Shown: in pieces, positions 1 to 6,579 of the stretch | Layout: each line of letters opens with the position of its first letter | Position numbering within the stretch: position 1 is the first letter of the stretch | Source: a virus | Length of the DNA: 64,000 nt | Virus record (IMG/VR): IMGVR_UViG_3300025785_000009 | Coordinates: 1 to 64,000 of that record | Strand: one strand, 5' to 3' | Position numbers and translations under genes: made by a program | Notes under the pieces: generated by a model | The model's input: the letters and a program-made list of their open reading frames with translations, nothing else | What the model was told of the DNA's origin: nothing | The model's database searches: none

Positions 1-18
1 TGCTCTACCTAATATAAA

Positions 19-95
<77 letters not shown>

Positions 96-154
96 ACGGA
101 AAGCCGGTTACGTTTTTCATTTCGTCTAAGTTTCCCTAGTACAATTTTTCCGGC

Positions 155-181
155 ATAGTGGGAAGGACGCCGCCCCACTAT
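155..181. other. Perfect 8-bp hairpin between tRNA-Pro and tRNA-Met
   Basis: ATAGTGGG at 155-162 pairs perfectly with CCCACTAT at 174-181 around an 11-nt loop. There is no T-run, so it is not an obvious intrinsic terminator. It lies in the roughly 115-nt spacer between two tRNAs and may be a processing element or part of a small RNA. No coding signal is visible in the spacer. Confidence 0.45.
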
Positions 182-211
182 CGTTTACACAATCAATCAG
201 GCGTCATAGCT

Positions 212-286
212 TGGTGGAAATAAGTAGATTCGAACTACTGACCTGCGCCGTATGAAGGCGATGCACTACCGCTGTGCTATATTTCC
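212..286 (-). tRNA. tRNA-Met (CAU)
   Basis: Cloverleaf with acceptor GGAAATA/TATTTCC, T-loop TTCGAAT, anticodon loop TTCATAC (CAT) and encoded CCA. The sequence alone does not separate elongator Met, initiator Met or lysidine-modified Ile2. A second CAU tRNA lies at 9284-9358. Confidence 0.9.
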
Positions 287-293
287 GATTAAT

Positions 294-419
294 TTACTTG
301 GTTAATAACTCTATCGCTTGTTGCACTAAATCCAATTGGATATGTAGTCGGTGCGATATTTCTATGGCATCTAAGTTTCTACTTAGAAGTTCTTTGACTT
401 GCGCTAGCAATGGTGACAT
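294..419 (-). CDS. Small hypothetical protein (41 aa)
   Basis: A 41-residue frame between tRNA-Met and tRNA-Ser. The longer frame to 590 runs through tRNA-Ser and is a shadow, so the ATG at 419 is the only plausible start. The peptide (begins MSPLLAQVKELL) is predicted helical and could hold one helix-turn-helix-like unit, but it is too short to assign. The Shine-Dalgarno is weak. It fills the gap almost exactly, which is the main support. Confidence 0.35.
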   Translation of the reverse strand: MSPLLAQVKELLSRNLDAIEISHRLHIQLDLVQQAIELLTK

Positions 420-460
420 ACATATATAACGCCTAGTGCTGTCAAAAAGTTTACAATGTT

Positions 461-550
461 TGGCGGAAACGGTGAGATTCGAACTCACGGTGCCTTTCGA
501 CACGACAGTTTTCAAGACTGTTGCAATAAACCGGACTCTGCCACATTTCC
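461..550 (-). tRNA. tRNA-Ser (UGA)
   Basis: Type II tRNA of 90 nt with a long variable arm, acceptor GGAAATG, anticodon loop CTTGAAA (TGA), T-loop TTCGAAT and encoded CCA preceded by discriminator G, as usual for tRNA-Ser. Confidence 0.95.
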
Positions 551-557
551 TAAATTT

Positions 558-633
558 TGGGGTAACTGATGGGATTCGAACCCACGACAACCGGAATCAC
601 AATCCGGGATTCTACCACTGAACTACAGTTACC
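558..633 (-). tRNA. tRNA-His (GUG)
   Basis: Cloverleaf with anticodon GTG, T-loop TTCGAAT, encoded CCA, discriminator C73 and an encoded G-1 facing it, the tRNA-His identity pair. Confidence 0.95.
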
Positions 634-635
634 AT

Positions 636-710
636 TGGTCTGCCCTGCAGGAATCGAACCCACATTAAAAGGGTAGAAGCCTTCTGTATTATCCATTATA
701 CTAAGGGCAG
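636..710 (-). tRNA. tRNA-Arg (UCU)
   Basis: Acceptor CTGCCCT/AGGGCAG, anticodon loop CTTCTAC (TCT), T-loop TTCGATT, discriminator A and encoded CCA. It is the first tRNA of this leftward group, facing away from the rightward gene at 730. Confidence 0.93.
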
Positions 711-715
711 ACATT

Positions 716-723
716 AATAAATA
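716..723 (+). promoter_or_regulatory. Late-promoter-like octamer 6 nt before the ATG at 730
   Basis: AATAAATA on the plus strand resembles the T4 late element TATAAATA. It ends 6 nt before the start codon, so a late transcript would begin one base before the ATG, leaving no room for a Shine-Dalgarno. Confidence 0.4.
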
Positions 724-729
724 GATCAT

Positions 730-1644
730 ATGAACAATCAATCACTTGCGTTCACGTACAAGTATTACAACATACCCAACCACCCAGTGGAAGGTAGATT
801 CCAAATACGTTTTTCTCCAATCCGACGTGCATTGATGCCGTGGAAGGATGAGGTTGCCAATACTATACAGGCCATATACCATTCTGCAGACAGTCCACTG
901 TTTGTGGCCTTGAGCGGTGGTATTGACAGCGAAATTGTTGCAAGAAGTCTGTTAGAAAATTCCATACCGTTTTCAGCAATAACAATCGAGTACACCAACG
1001 GGTTCAATGCTCACGACATTCAATATGCTCGAGATTTTTGTAAAAAATATTCAATCGAGCATCATACTGTCACCGTTGATCCAAATTATTTGTACACTAC
1101 CAAAATGGAACAGTACATTGATCATGGATACTGTGCTAGAAATTTATACAGATACCTGCAACTGTTTATATTAGAGACTGTTGAAAATCTAAATGGTACT
1201 GCTGTCTTGGGCGCCGAAACTCAGGCCTACTACTTGCTGGATGGTCAACTGCACATAAGATATTCCACCGAAATACTAAACACCATCCGGTGGTGCAAAA
1301 CAAACAATGTTGATCACTGTGTGAATTTTTTCTTGCACAATCCCGAATTGTATGCTGCGTATATGCAAATGCCCGACGTACAGCAAGTGTTAAACAATCC
1401 ACTGGCTTGCAAAAATACTGTTGAACTGGATCGCACCCGTAACGTGCCAAGCGGAGCCAGTCCTGAAAAAGAATTGGTGTATCGATTGGTGTGGCCCGAT
1501 CTAACAGAACGGCCCAAGTACAACGGATTTGAAGAAATCATTCAAATCCGTATCCACGCACAAGATCAACTGCGAGCACGTTTTCCTGAAGTGGGCTTTG
1601 TTTATATACCAGTTAACAAAATTAAAACTCAACTGGGTATCTGA
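730..1644 (+). CDS. PP-loop ATP pyrophosphatase family protein
   Basis: A 304-residue protein with the N-type ATP-pyrophosphatase signature SGGIDS at residues 62-67, preceded by a hydrophobic strand (LFVAL). This motif is shared by asparagine synthetase C-domains, NAD synthetase, QueC and tRNA-modifying PP-loop enzymes, which adenylate a carboxyl, carbonyl or tRNA base. The substrate cannot be read. No glutaminase domain is present, so it is not a full asparagine synthetase. It is one of two PP-loop genes in this accessory region (the other at 7293-8438) and faces the tRNA series. The start is the ATG directly after an AATAAATA octamer; no Shine-Dalgarno is visible. Confidence 0.75.
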   Translation: MNNQSLAFTYKYYNIPNHPVEGRFQIRFSPIRRALMPWKDEVANTIQAIYHSADSPLFVALSGGIDSEIVARSLLENSIPFSAITIEYTNGFNAHDIQYARDFCKKYSIEHHTVTVDPNYLYTTKMEQYIDHGYCARNLYRYLQLFILETVENLNGTAVLGAETQAYYLLDGQLHIRYSTEILNTIRWCKTNNVDHCVNFFLHNPELYAAYMQMPDVQQVLNNPLACKNTVELDRTRNVPSGASPEKELVYRLVWPDLTERPKYNGFEEIIQIRIHAQDQLRARFPEVGFVYIPVNKIKTQLGI

Positions 1645-1645
1645 T

Positions 1646-1719
1646 TGGAGCGGGACAGGAGAATCGAACTCCTAACCGAAGATTGGAAATCTGCTGTTTT
1701 ACCATTAAACTAGTCCCGC
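1646..1719 (-). tRNA. tRNA-Gly (UCC)
   Basis: Acceptor GCGGGAC/GTCCCGC, anticodon loop TTTCCAA (TCC), T-loop TTCGATT and encoded CCA. Its first 10 nt overlap the 3' end of the radical SAM gene at 1710-2819, whose TAG stop is tRNA nucleotides 8-10. Confidence 0.95.
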
Positions 1720-2819
1720 ACAAACACATCTTCTACTACGTTACGCATAATGAGTTGTTTAAACTCGGCTGGATCTGCTGCTTTTGGCGCACAAAATCCA
1801 CAGCGACAATACTCTTTCTTACATTTGATAATGGGCATACCTGAGGCCAATTGTGTTTTCAATGTTGCAATGATCTTTCCATCATCAACGTATCCTAGTG
1901 GCTCAACACGACCAGTGGTACTCATACGGCAATCTTTGTTGGTAAAAACTGCACGATCTACCTGTCGCAGGAACAAAAAGAACCAGTTCACGCTACACGA
2001 CCAACCTTCAAATCCTTGACGCTGCACAAAGGAGACATTGCTCTTTAGGTCACCATTTACACTCAAACGCCGTCCGCCACAACAGGCGCGACCTTCGTCA
2101 ATGGCCTGTACTGTGTCTTTGGTTTCAGTTATGGGAATCATCCAAAATGTTTTTAATTCGTTAAACTGTTGGCCGGTGTAAGTCCATTCCTCACCGCGGT
2201 TGTCCAAGGGCTTGACCACGTGACGTATGTTGTGATACTTGCAAAAATCTATTATAGACTTGCTGTCATCAAAGTATACAGGTTCGTTGTGCATCATAAC
2301 AATGCATTTGAATCTACGATTGTGTTCCTTGAGATACAAAATATTGTCCAAAAATTGTTGTTTTTGTTTGGGCAAATTCTCTGCGTGGTAGCTTACTGTA
2401 AACTCATCCACCAACGGAACTATTTCAGCCCAACGTCTGGGACCAACAATGGCATTGGTAGTACAGGTCACTGTCAGGTGCCAGCGATCCTGATATGGTT
2501 CGTAGCGACTGTGACACTCACGCAGGATCTCTACTATGTCAGGATGAAATACACTTTCACCACCGTAAACATTTAACACAACTTTGCGCTGACTAGGTCG
2601 TTTGTGTTGCATATATTGATCCACATACCTGTACATAAAATCAATTGATGCTAGGCATTCTTCCAAAGGAGGATGCTGAGTTGTGTTGTCGTGTCCCCCA
2701 TCTAGACCACTTGGGCAATATGAGCAATCCAAATTACATAATTTGGTCAATTCCCAATCTAGTAAAAAGGCCGGTACATTGGCAGGATCTAATGCAAATG
2801 CTATTGAGTTAACTGTCAT
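1710..2819 (-). CDS. Radical SAM protein with C-terminal cysteine cluster
   Basis: 369 residues. The canonical CxxxCxxC motif that binds the catalytic [4Fe-4S] cluster is at C28, C32 and C35 in CNLDCSYC. A GGE-like motif (NVYGGES) follows. The C-terminal region has a CCGG pair and a dense set (CKKEYCRCGFC) typical of SPASM or twitch auxiliary Fe-S domains, which favours peptide or anaerobic-maturase-type chemistry over simple SAM cleavage. The substrate is unknown. The start overlaps the upstream nitronate-monooxygenase-like gene by 4 nt, so the two are probably translationally coupled. Its stop lies inside the tRNA-Gly gene. Confidence 0.8.
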   Translation of the reverse strand: MTVNSIAFALDPANVPAFLLDWELTKLCNLDCSYCPSGLDGGHDNTTQHPPLEECLASIDFMYRYVDQYMQHKRPSQRKVVLNVYGGESVFHPDIVEILRECHSRYEPYQDRWHLTVTCTTNAIVGPRRWAEIVPLVDEFTVSYHAENLPKQKQQFLDNILYLKEHNRRFKCIVMMHNEPVYFDDSKSIIDFCKYHNIRHVVKPLDNRGEEWTYTGQQFNELKTFWMIPITETKDTVQAIDEGRACCGGRRLSVNGDLKSNVSFVQRQGFEGWSCSVNWFFLFLRQVDRAVFTNKDCRMSTTGRVEPLGYVDDGKIIATLKTQLASGMPIIKCKKEYCRCGFCAPKAADPAEFKQLIMRNVVEDVFVRD

Positions 2820-3757
2820 AATTCGCTTGTCAAATATTCTACTATCTCTTTTACTGTTTGTATCTTGGTAATATGTTTGACACCAGCACCAGCATAGATA
2901 TGCCCCACTGTGCCGTCACCCTGTATACCTGTGGTTAACGAACGTTCTCTGTTCCAATCACCTTCGGCAATTTTGTCGTTTACCACCGTATCTAAGTCGC
3001 CCAAGATCAAAGCATTTTGTTTTGTGTCAGGCAATTGTGTTGTGCCGTTTGCCGAGATCATTGATTGTTTGGCAGCTGTGCTTAGATTACTTTCTTGGCT
3101 GGCTGCAAATAGTGTACCTACCCCAACCGCAGTTGCACCCGATTCCACATAGTCTCGAACTTGCTTGGCTGTGCCTACTCCGCCGTACGGTATCAAAATT
3201 GCCGACGGAGTTAACTTTTTCTGTGCCTGGAACAACTCCCAGGTTGTGTAAGTATCTCCACTGGATCCAGCCGAATCACTGCCCTTAAGGCAGTAAGCAA
3301 AATTAAATTTGCTGTATTCGGGATTACGTCTACGATACATAACCTGCATCGGGCTTATATATTTGAGCATACCATTCATCACTGTGGCATAGTTGTTGCC
3401 TAACCGGAGCTTGATGCGTTCCCAATCGTTTAGTGTATCTCTGGGATTGTTGATGGCATATACTTCCAAGTGACTGACTTGATGTTCCTTGAGTATACGC
3501 ATTAGTGTTCGATCAAAGAAATGTTCAACACCGATTGAAAATACCAAATCGCTGGCACCAGCCGCGTGTCTAAATTCTTTAAGCAACGCATTGACCTGAT
3601 CGTAATTTTTTTCTGCCACTTCAAATTGCACAAACTCACTGACTACCAAGCTGGGCACAATGCCTGCTTCCCAACAGGCCAAGGCCAATGGCAAGTCTGA
3701 CACTTGATTCATTGCCGCTTCTACAATGGGGTATCTTGAATTAAAGTATGTTTTCAT
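2816..3757 (-). CDS. Nitronate monooxygenase / 2-nitropropane dioxygenase-like TIM barrel
   Basis: 313 residues. The N-terminus (YPIVEAAMNQVSD) matches the family's start at the first strand of an FMN TIM barrel. The phosphate-binding region is seen as IPYGGVG...AVGVGTLFAASQES, and a late YAGAG loop fits the FMN site. Family enzymes oxidise alkyl nitronates using FMN; related proteins include enoyl-ACP reductase FabK. The phage substrate is unknown. The start codon lies only 5 nt after the encoded CCA of tRNA-Trp, leaving no Shine-Dalgarno. It overlaps the downstream radical SAM gene by 4 nt, which suggests joint function. Confidence 0.75.
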   Translation of the reverse strand: MKTYFNSRYPIVEAAMNQVSDLPLALACWEAGIVPSLVVSEFVQFEVAEKNYDQVNALLKEFRHAAGASDLVFSIGVEHFFDRTLMRILKEHQVSHLEVYAINNPRDTLNDWERIKLRLGNNYATVMNGMLKYISPMQVMYRRRNPEYSKFNFAYCLKGSDSAGSSGDTYTTWELFQAQKKLTPSAILIPYGGVGTAKQVRDYVESGATAVGVGTLFAASQESNLSTAAKQSMISANGTTQLPDTKQNALILGDLDTVVNDKIAEGDWNRERSLTTGIQGDGTVGHIYAGAGVKHITKIQTVKEIVEYLTSEL

Positions 3758-3762
3758 ATGTT

Positions 3763-3836
3763 TGGCGGGACTCCAGGGAATCGAACCCCGATCTGCGGTT
3801 TTGGAGACCGATGTAATGCCATTATACCAGAGACCC
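3763..3836 (-). tRNA. tRNA-Trp (CCA)
   Basis: Anticodon loop CTCCAAA (CCA), T-loop TTCGATT, discriminator G and encoded CCA. The acceptor GGGTCTC/GAGTCCC has one T-T mismatch. Its 3' CCA is 5 nt from the ATG of the next gene. Confidence 0.9.
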
Positions 3837-3842
3837 AGATAC

Positions 3843-3918
3843 TGGTAGGACGTGACGGGTTCGAACCGCCGACATTCACGGTGTAAGCGTGACGCTCTAC
3901 CAGCTGAGCTAACGTCCT
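3843..3918 (-). tRNA. tRNA-Val (UAC)
   Basis: Acceptor AGGACGT/ACGTCCT, anticodon loop CTTACAC (TAC), T-loop TTCGAAC, encoded CCA with discriminator A. Confidence 0.95.
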
Positions 3919-3920
3919 AA

Positions 3921-4041
3921 TTAAAACTTTGCGTTCAGTGCTTGAACCTGTGGTAGCCCTGACTCTTCCTGGCTCCTCTCCACGTCGTCCGGATTCCTAG
4001 TGGAGTTTAGAGTTGTTCCAGTGTAGCTACTACGCAAATCT
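3921..4041. other. 121-nt spacer between tRNA-Val and tRNA-Gly
   Basis: I see no convincing ORF, tRNA or terminator here. The minus strand has a GGTTCAA segment resembling a T-loop, but its flanks do not form a 5-bp T-stem and no cloverleaf can be drawn. It could hold a small stable RNA like those in the T4 tRNA cluster, but nothing demonstrates this. Confidence 0.3.
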
Positions 4042-4117
<76 letters not shown>

Positions 4118-4126
4118 TTTGAAACT

Positions 4127-4202
4127 TGGCGCTCCCGACCGGATTCGAACCGGTGTACTTGCCGTGAAAGGGCAATGTCCTAGGCCTCTAGACGACGGGA
4201 GC
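4127..4202 (-). tRNA. tRNA-Glu (UUC)
   Basis: Acceptor GCTCCCG/CGGGAGC, anticodon arm TTGCC-CTTTCAC-GGCAA (TTC), T-loop TTCGAAT, encoded CCA. The first 23 nt also encode the C-terminus and stop of the peroxiredoxin-like gene at 4180-4641. Confidence 0.96.
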
Positions 4203-4641
4203 CTAAATCTTTTAATACACGATCTGGCGATATATCGCTGTAGATTTTTATACGAGTATCGGCAGTGATTTTTTGTTTAAACGGTTGTTCGCAATAGTAC
4301 TCTACTATAGGACTATTTAATACAGCCGCAAACTGCCAATAATCTTTTAAAAAATCATTTTTTCCTTTTTTACCAAGCACCAGTTTGAATGAATCCAAAT
4401 CATCGGGTATTTGATAAAACTTTATTTTGTTTGAAAACTTGCTCATCAAAATGTCAAACAAAATAAAATCGCCAAATGACACACAGTACACATCATCGAT
4501 TCCTTCAGCACGGTAGTTGTCGTACAAGTCGGCTATGCGTTTAACGTGTTCTATTGTGGGTTCGCTTTGTGGGCGGTTGATACCAAAAATGAGAATTCGT
4601 TTTGCAGATAGAGAATCAGATTCTAAAAAGTTGCCTTTCAT
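4180..4641 (-). CDS. Peroxiredoxin-fold protein lacking the peroxidatic cysteine
   Basis: 153 residues. RILIFGINR...IADLYDNYRAEGIDDVYCVSFGD resembles the Prx5/redoxin core, in which a strand and the PxxxTxxC loop precede a helix and the strand ending CVSVND. Where the peroxidatic cysteine is expected the sequence reads PTIEHV, so peroxidase activity is unlikely. A structural or regulatory role is possible. The promoter is near-consensus sigma70 with its -10 box 8 nt before the ATG, so the mRNA would be almost leaderless. The last residues (about LGSRRLEA) are encoded inside tRNA-Glu. Fold assignment is from sequence pattern only. Confidence 0.55.
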   Translation of the reverse strand: MKGNFLESDSLSAKRILIFGINRPQSEPTIEHVKRIADLYDNYRAEGIDDVYCVSFGDFILFDILMSKFSNKIKFYQIPDDLDSFKLVLGKKGKNDFLKDYWQFAAVLNSPIVEYYCEQPFKQKITADTRIKIYSDISPDRVLKDLGSRRLEA

Positions 4642-4653
4642 AGAATCTGATTA
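4612..4653. promoter_or_regulatory. Two palindromic sites around the 4641 start
   Basis: AGAATCAGATTCT (4612-4624) is a perfect 6+1+6 palindrome inside the start of the coding region. AGAATCTGATTA (4642-4653) is a near copy overlapping the -10 box and transcription start. The pair looks like an operator, possibly autoregulatory. The regulator is unknown. Confidence 0.4.
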
Positions 4654-4678
4654 TACTTTAAAACTATTTAAAAGTCAA
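4650..4678 (-). promoter_or_regulatory. Sigma70 promoter TTGACT-N17-TATAAT
   Basis: -35 TTGACT is the complement of 4673-4678 and -10 TATAAT the complement of 4650-4655, separated by 17 nt. The predicted start is near 4643, two bases from the ATG of the peroxiredoxin-like gene. Confidence 0.75.
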
Positions 4679-5629
4679 TTAACTTTTACGGATGCTGTCT
4701 ACCAAACCTGGTAAAAATACGGAATCATACTTGGCATACAATGGTTCTGTCAATGCTTCGAACTTGGCCATTTCTTCTGCTGATAATTCTTTGTATGTTA
4801 CACCAGTTTCAGCTGGATCTGCTTTGGCCAGCTTGTCGCTGTCTTCAACGGACCACTTGCGCTCTAAACGTGCAGCATTGATAGCAGCTTGGCTTAGTTT
4901 GGCTTGTAGATCTTCGCTTAAACTGCTCCACCATTTCTCGCTAACGATAATGCTGGTCAAGAACAAGCTGTGTTTTGTATCTGTAACATAACGCTTGTTG
5001 GTCTTGTTTACAGTGGCCAACAAACGTGGAACTGTTGTGTCAACTGCATCGTGCTGGTCGCCTTCTGCGTGAACAGCTGCCCAGTAGTCTTCAATAGCGT
5101 GTGGATCAGGTTGACCGCCAATGGCTTCGATTGTGTCGATACCGATTGGGTTTGTGCCTGTATAAAAACTTAGATTTTTAAAGTCTGCCAAAGATTTGAT
5201 TTCTTCGTCACTGGCAACAATACGGAAACCACCTGAGTATGTAAAAGCTAAACCACGTGCTGGTGATTTTTCTTTTAGCTCGCTCAACATAGCTTGGCCG
5301 ATTTCGCCTTCTAGAACTCTAGTAGCGTGGTCGTGATCTTTAAATAGGAATGGTAGTTCCAAAGCCATAAAAGCTGGAACGTTCCACTTCCATAATTGGC
5401 TAATATGCAACTGGCTCATTTCAATTTTGCCTTGGTCCATATAAACCATTGGATTTTCTCTTGTGCCATTGTTGTGCTTTTCAGCATATTCTGTAGCAGT
5501 AAGAATTTCGATGTCAATTGCACCGTTTGTGCTGTTGCGTACTTCTTCAGCAAAAGCTTCAGCTGTACGCAAAAATAGATGTACTGGCTCGTGAGCAATT
5601 AACCACTTAATTTTGTTTGTTTGTTGCAT
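4679..5629 (-). CDS. TRAP transporter DctP-like substrate-binding protein without signal peptide
   Basis: 316 residues matching the TRAP extracytoplasmic solute-binding family (DctP): KIKWLIAHE at the start, LWKWNVPAFMALELPFLFKDHDHATRVL, GLAFTYSGGFRIV, and a middle IGGQPDPHAIEDYWAAVHAEGDQHDAVD. Family proteins capture carboxylates in the periplasm and hand them to DctQM membrane subunits. Here the protein starts directly at the mature domain with no signal peptide, and no DctQM genes are nearby. It would stay in the cytoplasm or enter virions. The start at 5629 has a good Shine-Dalgarno (CAGGAG) and a TATAAATA element 23 nt upstream, so late expression is likely. Confidence 0.8.
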   Translation of the reverse strand: MQQTNKIKWLIAHEPVHLFLRTAEAFAEEVRNSTNGAIDIEILTATEYAEKHNNGTRENPMVYMDQGKIEMSQLHISQLWKWNVPAFMALELPFLFKDHDHATRVLEGEIGQAMLSELKEKSPARGLAFTYSGGFRIVASDEEIKSLADFKNLSFYTGTNPIGIDTIEAIGGQPDPHAIEDYWAAVHAEGDQHDAVDTTVPRLLATVNKTNKRYVTDTKHSLFLTSIIVSEKWWSSLSEDLQAKLSQAAINAARLERKWSVEDSDKLAKADPAETGVTYKELSAEEMAKFEALTEPLYAKYDSVFLPGLVDSIRKS

Positions 5630-5652
5630 TTAGGAATCTCCTGGATTGTAAG

Positions 5653-5660
5653 TATTTATA
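5653..5660 (-). promoter_or_regulatory. T4-type late promoter TATAAATA (DctP-like gene)
   Basis: Perfect TATAAATA followed by C on the minus strand, 23 nt before the ATG at 5629, leaving room for the CAGGAG Shine-Dalgarno. Confidence 0.7.
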
Positions 5661-5700
5661 CACTTGATAAGTATATTTATTACTAATCCGCTATTTGGGC

Positions 5701-5865
5701 TTAATTAGTACCGTCGTTGACGTTTAGTACTGTTTCACTGATAACTTTACCATTCAACAACAACTGTACTGTAAAATTGTCGCTGTCGTCGTATGGACCA
5801 ACAGTATTAAACGAGTTGATTGTTAAATTTGCTGTTAGAAACGCAATTAAATCTTGTTCTGTCAT
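5701..5865 (-). CDS. Small acidic hypothetical protein (54 aa)
   Basis: 54 residues (begins MTEQDLIAFLTANL). The ATG at 5865 is chosen because AGGAG lies 6 nt upstream; the longer frame to 5949 runs through tRNA-Tyr. The peptide has an N-terminal helix and a C-terminal beta-rich part with VQLLLNGKVISETV. I do not recognise it. It sits between tRNA-Tyr and the DctP-like gene. Confidence 0.6.
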   Translation of the reverse strand: MTEQDLIAFLTANLTINSFNTVGPYDDSDNFTVQLLLNGKVISETVLNVNDGTN

Positions 5866-5891
5866 ATCTGCTCCTGTACAACTATTTAGCT

Positions 5892-5975
5892 TGGTGGAGA
5901 ATACTGGGATCGAACCAGTCGTGTCAAAGACGGCGGATTTACAGTCCACTGCATCACCATTGATGCTTCTTCTCC
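5892..5975 (-). tRNA. tRNA-Tyr (GUA)
   Basis: Type II tRNA of 84 nt with extended variable arm, anticodon loop CTGTAAA (GTA), T-loop TTCGATC, encoded CCA with discriminator A. The last acceptor pair is mismatched. Confidence 0.92.
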
Positions 5976-6003
5976 AAATTTATGTGTTCTCTGTTGCCAA
6001 AGA

Positions 6004-6105
6004 ATATAGCAAAGCCTACTAGTTTGTCAAATGGACGACTATGAGTCTTTTCAATTGACCTGCGCTTTCCAGGCGCGACTATTCGTCTAATAGACTTTGC
6101 TATAT
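6004..6105 (-). ncRNA. Candidate structured RNA with long closing stem
   Basis: TATAGCAAAG (6005-6014) pairs perfectly with CTTTGCTATA (6095-6104), plus one further pair at 6004/6105. Inside, GACGA (6034-6038) pairs with TCGTC (6083-6087) and GCGC (6062-6065) with GCGC (6073-6076). These nested helices look like a folded RNA. No ORF covers it. It lies directly upstream of tRNA-Tyr in the leftward transcript. T4 also carries small stable RNAs in its tRNA cluster; whether this is related is unknown. The strand is inferred from the neighbours. Confidence 0.45.
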
Positions 6106-6119
6106 ACTTATTTTACTCC

Positions 6120-6215
6120 CGACGTTGTCGCCATCAGTTTGATCCAAGTACCCGCCCCTTTATGGCTTTTTTAGAGTGGTCCAACGGAGCTCGTTTCCTA
6201 CGTCCACTTTACTGC
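6120..6215 (-). other. Further hairpins between the RNA candidate and the 52-codon gene
   Basis: CGAC/GTCG at about 6120-6130 and a longer hairpin with AGTGG/CCACT arms at about 6174-6209, containing an internal AACG/CGTT helix. No T-run follows on the minus strand and no credible ORF was found. It may be the 3' end of the small gene's transcript or part of the adjacent RNA. Confidence 0.3.
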
Positions 6216-6374
6216 TTATTTTTTAGAACGGGCCTTTTCTAACAGTCGGGCCTGTTCAACCAACGCCTGCACTTGTGCCTGCGCTCTTGCTACCTTTGCT
6301 TCCATCAAAGCAACCTTCTGCTCTGGAGAAAGAAAGAACTTGTTTTCTTTTTCTAGTTTTTTATGTTCTAACAT
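6216..6374 (-). CDS. Small coiled-coil protein (52 aa)
   Basis: 52 residues, strongly helical and charged, starting MLEHKKLEKENKF and ending in RSKK, with a central alanine/glutamine-rich helix (ARAQAQVQALVEQARLL). It is probably a short coiled coil. The start at 6374 is supported by a strong AAAGGAG Shine-Dalgarno 6-7 nt upstream. It lies behind a consensus sigma70 promoter and a roughly 200-nt structured leader ending in a terminator-like hairpin, so its expression is probably attenuated. The function is unknown. Confidence 0.75.
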   Translation of the reverse strand: MLEHKKLEKENKFFLSPEQKVALMEAKVARAQAQVQALVEQARLLEKARSKK

Positions 6375-6392
6375 TACCTTCTCCTTTAAAAA

Positions 6393-6421
6393 CAAAAAAC
6401 CCTGGGTGTTTAGTCCAGGGT
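6393..6421 (-). terminator. Intrinsic terminator or attenuator before the 52-aa gene
   Basis: On the minus strand ACCCTGG (complement of 6415-6421) pairs with CCAGGGT (complement of 6399-6405), followed at once by a T-run (complement of 6393-6398). It lies between promoter and Shine-Dalgarno, so it would stop transcription before the gene unless prevented. Confidence 0.65.
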
Positions 6422-6573
6422 CTTAATTAAAATATATGGTTAGATTGATATCTTAATTAAGACCCCCAGGTTCACGATCACTATTAATCATTGTAAACAC
6501 TGACCAATAGGCTAGCCCGCCTAGGTTTGGCTGTGGTGCGGATAGATGTTTACAAGTTCTAAGTGTCATAATG
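6399..6573 (-). ncRNA. Riboswitch- or attenuator-like 5' leader
   Basis: Roughly 200-nt leader of the 52-aa gene. TTGTAAACA (6491-6499) pairs with TGTTTACAA (6547-6555) as a perfect 9-bp closing stem. Nested inside are CCAA/TTGG and TAGGC/GCCTA helices. Next, GGGTCTTAATTAA (6418-6430) pairs perfectly over 13 bp with 6453-6465. That helix uses GGGT (6418-6421), which the terminator stem also needs, so the two are mutually exclusive. A folded domain, antiterminator, terminator and gene in that order is the layout of a transcriptional riboswitch or attenuator. It matches no class that I recognise. Confidence 0.6.
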
Positions 6574-6579
6574 TTATCA

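Noticed and set aside
1-18. Possible truncated tRNA at the left edge (tgctctacc resembles a D-arm)
   Set aside because: No matching acceptor 5' end or anticodon arm can be drawn in the visible bases.
294-590. 98-codon leftward frame through tRNA-Ser
   Set aside because: Its first half is a translation of the tRNA gene; only the 41-codon end could be real.
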